From: Candidatus Segatella papionis
GTDB taxonomy: Bacteria > Bacteroidota > Bacteroidia > Bacteroidales > Bacteroidaceae
DNA length: 8,855 nucleotides
Direction: 5' to 3'
Assembly (NCBI GenBank): GCA_002297965.1
Contig: DBLF01000131.1
Location: 1 to 8,855 of the forward strand
Part shown: positions 4,005 to 8,855 of the stretch, piece after piece
How the letters are laid out: the number at the start of each line of letters is the position of its first letter
How positions within the stretch are numbered: position 1 is the stretch's first letter
Translations under genes and position numbers: made by a program
The notes under the pieces: generated by a model
What the model saw: only the letters and a program-made list of their open reading frames with translations
The model's database searches: none
What the model was told of the DNA's origin: nothing

Positions 4005-6086
4005 ATGAAGATAACGATAGCAAGATACAATAAGCAAAACAAGTTGTGCGTCTGCACGAAAACCATCGAGCGATTCTTGGAGCGCATCGCCAAGGACGAC
4101 AGTAAGCAAACTGTCGCCAATTTCCGTATGAGCGTACCGCTGATGAACGGCAACTATGAATATTACAACGGCATACAGCAATGGCAACAGGTTTATCCTG
4201 CCGCAGAGTTCGGAAAGGATGAAAGCGACAACCTCGCCTTCAAGAAGTCGAACGGACTGGTGATGCTCCGCTTCACCCATTTGCGAACACCAGAGGAGGT
4301 TGAACTCGCCAAGAAGACCGCCAGTCTCCTTCCGATGACCTATGCTGCCATCGAAGCTGCCGATGGGAGAGGAGTCATCGTACTTGTTCGAATCATCGAT
4401 GAAAACGGCAACACGCCCGATAACGAATCGGATGCCGAATTCCTCTATCAGGTTGGCTACGAACAGACCAAGACGCTCTACAAATCTCTCATACATGCCG
4501 ACGTTGAGGCTGAGCAGCCCACACTGAAAGCACACTTCATGCTCACGCTCGACGCTTCGCCTTACATCAATTCCAAAGCCGAGGCGATGCGCATATCGAA
4601 AGCTCAAATTACCCAACCTGCCGTCCCCCAAAACATAGAAGACCTGAAGGTATATGACGACTATGAGTTTCTTTACAAGAAAGCCGCCGAAGAAACCGTG
4701 GCGGAAATGAAGAAAGCCAACCTCAGTTGGGCGAACGAGGAAGACCGGTTGCTGGCTAGCCTCTCTGCCATTGCAGCCAAACTCTGCCGAGCTGGTATGA
4801 GCGAAGAAGAGGCTTTCACCCACATTCGCCGCAACAACTGGTATGATGTGGATGCCGAGCAGCTGCGCCTGCTAGTGGGCAGTGCCTACGCTACCCACTC
4901 CAAGAACAAGCCCGTTAAGCATCCATCGTCGGGTAGGAAAGGGAGGGCAGACATCTTGCAGATGAAGGCCTATCTGCTGAGTCGTTACCAGTTTCGCTAT
5001 AACGCAGTGATGAAATATACGGAATACAGACCCAACAACTCTTGGGTAGGGGATTTCATGCCCGTTGACGACCGTATGCTGAAAAGTATGACCATCGACG
5101 TGCAGCTTGCCGACATTCATGTCACCATCAACGATGTGAAAAACTTTCTTGGCTCCAGCTATATTCCTAGTTACAGTCCGATAGAGTCTTACCTCTACAG
5201 CTGTTCTGGAAAATGGGACGGCAAGGATCGCATTCGTGCCTTGGCTCGCACGGTGCCTACCACCAACAAGCATTGGGAAGACTGGTTTTATACCTGGTTC
5301 TTGGGGATGGTGGACCAATGGCGCAGCACTTATCGCCGTCAGTATGGCAACAGCACGATGCCGCTGCTCATCTCCAAGCAGGGATTCAACAAGAGCACTT
5401 TCTGCCGTCGCTTGGTTCCCCCCTTGTTATCTTGGGGCTACAACGACAACCTCATCCTCTCGGAGAAACGGCAAGTATTGCAGGGGATGGCACAGTTTCT
5501 GCTCGTCAATCTCGATGAGTTCAACCAGATTTCACCGCAAGTGCAGCAAGGTTTCCTGAAAAACCTCCTCCAGTTGCCTACGGTGAAGATCAAGCCGCCT
5601 TATGGAAGCCATGTGGAGGAGTTCCCCCGCCTTGCCTCCTTCATCGCCACCAGCAATATGACCGACATCCTTTCCGACCCTTCGGGAAGTCGTCGCTTCT
5701 TGGGCGTGGAGTTGACGGGACCTATCGACGTGAGCCAGCGCATCAACTACGAGCAGCTTTACGCCCAGGCGATGCAAGCCTTGGAACGAGGAGAAAAATC
5801 ATATTTCGATGCAGCTGAGAATGCGGAAATCATGCAAAGCAACCTGCAATTTCAGCAAGTTTCCGTCGCCAAGCAGTGTTTTTTGGAAGTTTTCGAGCCT
5901 ACGAATGATGCAGAAAAAGGCGAATACATGACTGCCGCCTCCATTTTTGATGTTTTGAAGCAAAAATATGGCTCTTCGTTGCAAGTTTCGAGTCTTAGCA
6001 ATTTTGGTAGAGAACTCCAAAATATTGATGGATTAGAGAACAAGAGGACTCGATTTGGTACTGAGTATCTGGTAGTTAGGATATAA
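4005..6086 (+). CDS. VirE_N / VapE-like primase-helicase family protein with C-terminal DUF3874-like part
   Basis: This gene encodes 693 residues from ATG 4005. The open frame extends back to TTG 3882, but that part is the hairpin region, so ATG 4005 is chosen. Residues ~40-180 resemble the VirE N-terminal (BT4734/BF3469-type) domain, a degenerate primase-polymerase fold (LRFTHL at 88-93, ADGRGV at 119-124). A helical linker follows (~240-310). Residues ~360-590 are a VapE-like ATPase of the superfamily 3 helicase type. Its features are Walker A SKQGFNKST (457-465), Walker B LLVNLDEFN (499-507, D504 E505), the sensor-like ATSNMTD (548-554), and GSRRFLG with likely arginine fingers R563/R564. 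The last ~100 residues resemble DUF3874, ending NKRTRFGTEYLVVRI. Proteins of this type are linked to mobile elements, where they probably prime or unwind DNA. Walker A lacks both usual glycines although K463, S464 and T465 are present. The normally acidic residues of the primase strand are replaced (LRFTH). It is the second gene of the cassette. Confidence 0.85.
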   Translation: MKITIARYNKQNKLCVCTKTIERFLERIAKDDSKQTVANFRMSVPLMNGNYEYYNGIQQWQQVYPAAEFGKDESDNLAFKKSNGLVMLRFTHLRTPEEVELAKKTASLLPMTYAAIEAADGRGVIVLVRIIDENGNTPDNESDAEFLYQVGYEQTKTLYKSLIHADVEAEQPTLKAHFMLTLDASPYINSKAEAMRISKAQITQPAVPQNIEDLKVYDDYEFLYKKAAEETVAEMKKANLSWANEEDRLLASLSAIAAKLCRAGMSEEEAFTHIRRNNWYDVDAEQLRLLVGSAYATHSKNKPVKHPSSGRKGRADILQMKAYLLSRYQFRYNAVMKYTEYRPNNSWVGDFMPVDDRMLKSMTIDVQLADIHVTINDVKNFLGSSYIPSYSPIESYLYSCSGKWDGKDRIRALARTVPTTNKHWEDWFYTWFLGMVDQWRSTYRRQYGNSTMPLLISKQGFNKSTFCRRLVPPLLSWGYNDNLILSEKRQVLQGMAQFLLVNLDEFNQISPQVQQGFLKNLLQLPTVKIKPPYGSHVEEFPRLASFIATSNMTDILSDPSGSRRFLGVELTGPIDVSQRINYEQLYAQAMQALERGEKSYFDAAENAEIMQSNLQFQQVSVAKQCFLEVFEPTNDAEKGEYMTAASIFDVLKQKYGSSLQVSSLSNFGRELQNIDGLENKRTRFGTEYLVVRI

Positions 6087-6114
6087 TTCCACCCCTATGG
6101 AAGCGAAAAATAGG

Positions 6115-6164
6115 CGTGACATCAAATGACAGCAAGTGACAGCAAAATATCATTTGGTGTCACG
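6115..6164. terminator. Long hairpin after the VirE-type gene, possible bidirectional terminator
   Basis: CGTGACATCAAATGA (6115-6129) pairs with TCATTTGGTGTCACG (6150-6164): 15 pairs including one G-U, with a 20-base loop. The loop contains most of the inner TGACAGCAAGTGACAGCA repeat. It starts 28 bases after the stop codon at 6086. There is no long T-run, so termination is plausible but not certain. Confidence 0.45.
6127..6147 (-). repeat. Inner right copy of the TGACAGCA repeat
   Basis: TGACAGCA occurs at 6127-6134 and again as GTGACAGCA at 6136-6144. The complement of 6127-6147 matches 2979-2999 of the left repeat at 19 of 21 positions. The two tandem units repeat the double-unit arrangement seen on the left. 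Confidence 0.7.
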
Positions 6165-6199
6165 TCTTATTTATGTGATTATCAGTTGGTTATGCTGTG

Positions 6200-6232
6200 G
6201 CGTGACACCAGTGACAGCAAATTTGAGAAAAC
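6200..6232 (-). repeat. Right imperfect inverted repeat of the cassette
   Basis: This is the inverted partner of 2968-3002. It contains GCGTGACACCAGTGACAGCA followed by AATTTGAGAAAAC. Its complement shares GTTTTC, AATTTGCTGTCAC and TGTCACGC with the left repeat in the same order. Confidence 0.75.
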
Positions 6233-6368
6233 GAAATAATCTTTATTGTAAAAGCCCGCATTAGCGAATGTCACAATGGCAGGGTAAAATGTACCACAAT
6301 CGTGGTATGTGCTTGGTATCTCTTTGTTTCTGTTTGTGGTATTTTCATTGCATTTGTCAAGCTTTCTC

Positions 6369-6399
6369 TTTGTTATGTTGAAATATTGTCATACCTTTG
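6369..6399 (+). promoter_or_regulatory. Bacteroidetes promoter of the SusC-type gene
   Basis: TTTG at 6369-6372 and TACCTTTG at 6392-6399 (followed by C) are separated by exactly 19 bases, a full match to the TTTG-N19-TAnnTTTG pattern. Transcription should start near 6405, giving a leader of about 40 AT-rich bases before ATG 6445. Confidence 0.8.
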
Positions 6400-6444
6400 C
6401 ACTCGAATTAGAAAAAATGACAATAGATTAATAAATACGTTAGT

Positions 6445-8855
6445 ATGGTAAAGAAGTTTATTTTCGCATTATCTCTGTTGGCAGCAGGCGCACCTTATGC
6501 CGCAGCACAGAATCAGGGGCTAACCATCAAGGTTACCTCTGCAGACGACGGTGAGCCTGTGGTAGGCGCAGCCGTTCTCGTACAAGACAGCAAGGTGGGT
6601 GGCGTAACGGATGTGGATGGACAGTTGACCATCTCCAAACTTCCCGTAGCCGCCAAGAAATTGACAATATCCTATCTCGGTATGCAGACCCAGACGGTGG
6701 CCATCAAAGGCAATGTCATCAATGTGGTGTTGGCTCCCAACGCCACCGACCTTAACGAGGTAGTGGTTACCGCCATGGGTATCTCTCGCCAAAAGAAAGC
6801 CTTGGGTTATGCTACGCAGGAAATATCTTCCGACCAGCTGACAACGGGCAAGGACAACAACCTGATCAATTCGCTTTCGGGCAAGTTGGCGGGTGTGCGC
6901 ATCACCAATAGCCAGGGCGACGTGGGCTCCAGTCGAATCGTGATACGTGGCGAGACCTCTATCGCGGGCGAGAACCAGCCACTCTTCATCGTTGATGGAA
7001 TACCCGTGGATAACTCTCAACTTAATTCGAAAGGAGTAGGGCGCGACTACAAGAATGCCATCGCCGACCTCAACCCTGAGGACATCCTCTCGATGTCGGT
7101 ATTGAAAGGGCCTAATGCGGCTGCCCTCTATGGTGCTCGTGCCGCTCACGGTGCCATCATCATTACTACCAAGAATGGCAAGGGACAGAAGGGACTCGGT
7201 GTTACGGGTCATCTATCCACACAGGTTTCGTTTGCAGCCAACCTGCCTGAGTTTCAGAATCTCTACGGACAAGGTGCCGGTGGCAGATTCAGCTACGTAG
7301 ATGGCAAGGGAGGAGGCGTAAACGATGGAGTCGATGAGAGCTGGGGACCACGATTGGACATAGGTCTCAATATCCCCCAATTTGACAGTCCACTCGATGT
7401 CGCAGGTAATCGTACTGCTACGCCTTGGGTTTCTAACCCGGACAACGTGAAGGACTTCTTCCGCACGGGTACTACCCTCAATTATGGTGTAGCCGTGGCT
7501 AAAGCCGACGACAAGTACCAGTTCCGCATCAGCTATAACAATGAGCACCAACGTAGTATCGTGCCTGGTGCTTCCACCAACAAGGCTAACTTCACACTGA
7601 ATACCGACTATAAGTTGGCACCTTGGGTATCGGTTGGCGCCACAGCCAATTATATCCTCTATTCGGCGCCTAGTCTGCCAGGTTCGGCCATGGCATCGGG
7701 TAGCAACGCCCGTAGCAACAGCACTATGCTGCAGTTCCTCTGGTTCGGTCGCCAAGTGAATACCGAGTCATTGAAGGCAGACTATAGCCGCAACTGGAAC
7801 AGCAGTTACTATAGCAATCCTTATTGGAGTGCCTATTACAACACCCAGAGCCAAGACCGCCATCGTCTGATAGGCGATTTCCATGTGGCTTTCCATCTGC
7901 TCGATGGATTGGACTTGCGTCTGCGCACCAGTACAGATTGGTATAACGACAAGCGAAAGTCGAAGGTGAAATGGGGTACCAGTGGTACGCCATACGGTAG
8001 TTACAACGAGGAAAACTATACCGTACAGGAGAACAACTCGGAGGCTGTACTCACCTATCAGAAGCAGGTGAGCGAAGACTGGAACCTGGATGCCTTGGTA
8101 GGTTTCAATGTGCGCAACAAGAAGTATGAGTATAATTACCAGGCTGCACCACGCCTGGCGATTCCAGACCTATATACCCTTACCAATTCGCGCGACCAAC
8201 TTACCTCCTCCAACGATTTCTATCGTCTTCGTCAGTATGGTTTATATGGTTCGGTTACCGTCAATTACAAAAACTGGGCATACCTAAGCCTCACTGGTCG
8301 CAACGATTGGTCTTCCACACTTCCTGTGGATAACAACTCTTACTTCTATCCTTCGGTAACAGCGAGTGTGCTACTCAACGAGGCATTGGGCTTCACCTCT
8401 CGACAGGTGAACTACTTGAAGTTGAGAGGTGGATGGTCGCAGGTTGGCGCAGATGCCGACCCATACCAGTTGGCCAACATTTACAATATCCAGACAGCCT
8501 TCAATGGCAATCCTATGCTCACCGCCTCTACCGAGGGCAAGAATCCAAACTTGAAGCCTGAGAAGACAAACTCCATCGAAGTGGGATTGGAAGGAGCTTT
8601 CCTCGACAGTCGCATACGTCTCGACTTCTCTTACTATCAGACCGACAGTAAGAACCAAATCTTGAGCCTCGCCACCACTGCGGCAAGCCGCTATACATCG
8701 CAGGTGGTCAATGCGGGACATATCCGCAATAGGGGATATGAGATACAGCTGGGCTTGGTGCCAGTGAGGAAGCACGATTTCGAATGGAGTGCCGACATCA
8801 ACTACAGCAGCAACCGCAGCAAGGTAATCAAGCTGGATGATGCAGGTCAGATTAC
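6445..8855 (+). CDS. SusC/RagA-family TonB-dependent outer-membrane receptor (3' end outside window)
   Basis: The frame is open from ATG 6445 to the window end (803 codons); family members are usually about 1000 residues, so roughly 200 are missing. Residues 1-21 are a signal peptide (MVKKFIFALSLLAAGAPYAA, cleaved near AAA-Q). Residues ~26-103 form a carboxypeptidase-regulatory-like domain (GEPVVGAAVLVQDSKVGGVT). EVVVTAMG at 105-112 is the usual TonB-box-like link. The plug domain follows at ~115-240, with GKLAGVRI, PLFIVDGIPV and the SusC signature NAAALYGARAAHGAIIITTK starting at 224. The rest is beta-barrel, with the family landmarks GRNDWSSTLP (618) and NPNLKPEKTNSIEVGLEG. With a SusD lipoprotein, expected downstream, it would import a glycan or peptide across the outer membrane using TonB energy. 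The substrate cannot be told from this part. There is no STN domain, so control through a cognate anti-sigma factor is unlikely. Confidence 0.95.
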   Translation, partial: MVKKFIFALSLLAAGAPYAAAQNQGLTIKVTSADDGEPVVGAAVLVQDSKVGGVTDVDGQLTISKLPVAAKKLTISYLGMQTQTVAIKGNVINVVLAPNATDLNEVVVTAMGISRQKKALGYATQEISSDQLTTGKDNNLINSLSGKLAGVRITNSQGDVGSSRIVIRGETSIAGENQPLFIVDGIPVDNSQLNSKGVGRDYKNAIADLNPEDILSMSVLKGPNAAALYGARAAHGAIIITTKNGKGQKGLGVTGHLSTQVSFAANLPEFQNLYGQGAGGRFSYVDGKGGGVNDGVDESWGPRLDIGLNIPQFDSPLDVAGNRTATPWVSNPDNVKDFFRTGTTLNYGVAVAKADDKYQFRISYNNEHQRSIVPGASTNKANFTLNTDYKLAPWVSVGATANYILYSAPSLPGSAMASGSNARSNSTMLQFLWFGRQVNTESLKADYSRNWNSSYYSNPYWSAYYNTQSQDRHRLIGDFHVAFHLLDGLDLRLRTSTDWYNDKRKSKVKWGTSGTPYGSYNEENYTVQENNSEAVLTYQKQVSEDWNLDALVGFNVRNKKYEYNYQAAPRLAIPDLYTLTNSRDQLTSSNDFYRLRQYGLYGSVTVNYKNWAYLSLTGRNDWSSTLPVDNNSYFYPSVTASVLLNEALGFTSRQVNYLKLRGGWSQVGADADPYQLANIYNIQTAFNGNPMLTASTEGKNPNLKPEKTNSIEVGLEGAFLDSRIRLDFSYYQTDSKNQILSLATTAASRYTSQVVNAGHIRNRGYEIQLGLVPVRKHDFEWSADINYSSNRSKVIKLDDAGQI

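Larger units (their letters stand above)
2968..6232. mobile_element. Putative cassette bounded by inverted repeats, carrying DUF6078 and VirE-type genes
   Basis: A promoter, two co-oriented genes and a structured spacer lie between imperfect 35-bp inverted repeats, next to a wrecked restriction locus on one side and a SusC gene on the other. The layout recalls a small integrated element or satellite: a primase-helicase-like protein with repeated short sites at its edges. There is no integrase, transposase or visible target-site duplication, so mobility is not shown. The repeats may instead be iteron-like binding sites for the encoded protein, or part of a wider repeat family in the genome. 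The element could also end at the inner right copy (about 6147). Confidence 0.35.
6087..6444. other. Intergenic region between cassette and SusC gene
   Basis: No gene is supported here. The region carries, in order, the 15-bp hairpin (6115-6164) with the inner TGACAGCA units, the right inverted repeat (6200-6232), a small hairpin TACCAC-AATC-GTGGTA (6292-6307), three TGGTAT boxes (6303, 6314, 6337) and the SusC promoter (6369-6399). The TGGTAT boxes stand 27-66 bases upstream of the promoter and may bind an activator of the SusC gene. Confidence 0.55.

Noticed and set aside
4002..4823. Long minus-strand ORF (273 codons) opposite the VirE-type gene
   Set aside because: The plus strand here encodes recognisable protein domains. 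The minus frame reads as low-quality sequence with no family resemblance and lies wholly inside the sense gene.
6520..7755. Minus-strand ORFs of 230 and 180 codons opposite the SusC gene
   Set aside because: The plus strand is an unmistakable SusC/RagA receptor. The antisense frames are open only as a by-product of its codon use.

Overview
The window looks like a chromosome of a Bacteroidales bacterium, most likely Prevotella/Segatella or a close gut relative. The evidence is a SusC/RagA-type TonB-dependent receptor, a VirE_N/VapE-like primase-helicase with a C-terminal DUF3874-like part, a DUF6078-like protein, and three promoters carrying the Bacteroidetes -7 element TAnnTTTG (two of them with TTG or TTTG exactly 19 bases upstream). 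Starts lack Shine-Dalgarno sequences, as is usual in this phylum. By eye, the left third is AT-rich and full of small or broken genes; the right part is richer in G+C and well kept.

Layout. Bases 1-240 hold the 3' end of a gene with a winged-helix-like tail. Bases 249-340 hold short tandem repeats. Bases 380-1105 encode an unrecognised protein with an N-terminal coiled coil. On the minus strand, 1051-1365 is a small coiled-coil ORF cut by an in-frame TAG. Bases 1668-2858 are the wreck of a type I restriction-modification locus: an intact small XRE regulator, the first ~53 residues of HsdR, the middle and the last 22 residues of a DUF1016/YhcG-type PDDEXK nuclease, and both ends of HsdS with the middle missing. 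Three strong palindromes at 2081-2192 lie inside the nuclease fragment, all in phase with its reading frame.

Bases 2968-6232 form a module. It has its own promoter (3149-3178), a Cys-rich DUF6078-like gene (3274-3723), a 280-base spacer that can fold into a branched structure, and a 693-residue primase-helicase-like gene (4005-6086). The module is bounded by imperfect inverted repeats of about 35 bp built on TGCTGTCAC / GTGACAGCA. It contains no integrase or transposase. I read it as a possible replicative or satellite-like cassette whose flanking repeats could be binding sites for the VirE-type protein; this is inference.

Bases 6369-8855 carry a consensus promoter and a SusC-type outer-membrane receptor that runs off the window end. 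It probably belongs to a nutrient (glycan) uptake locus unrelated to the cassette, with the SusD partner expected downstream, outside the window.
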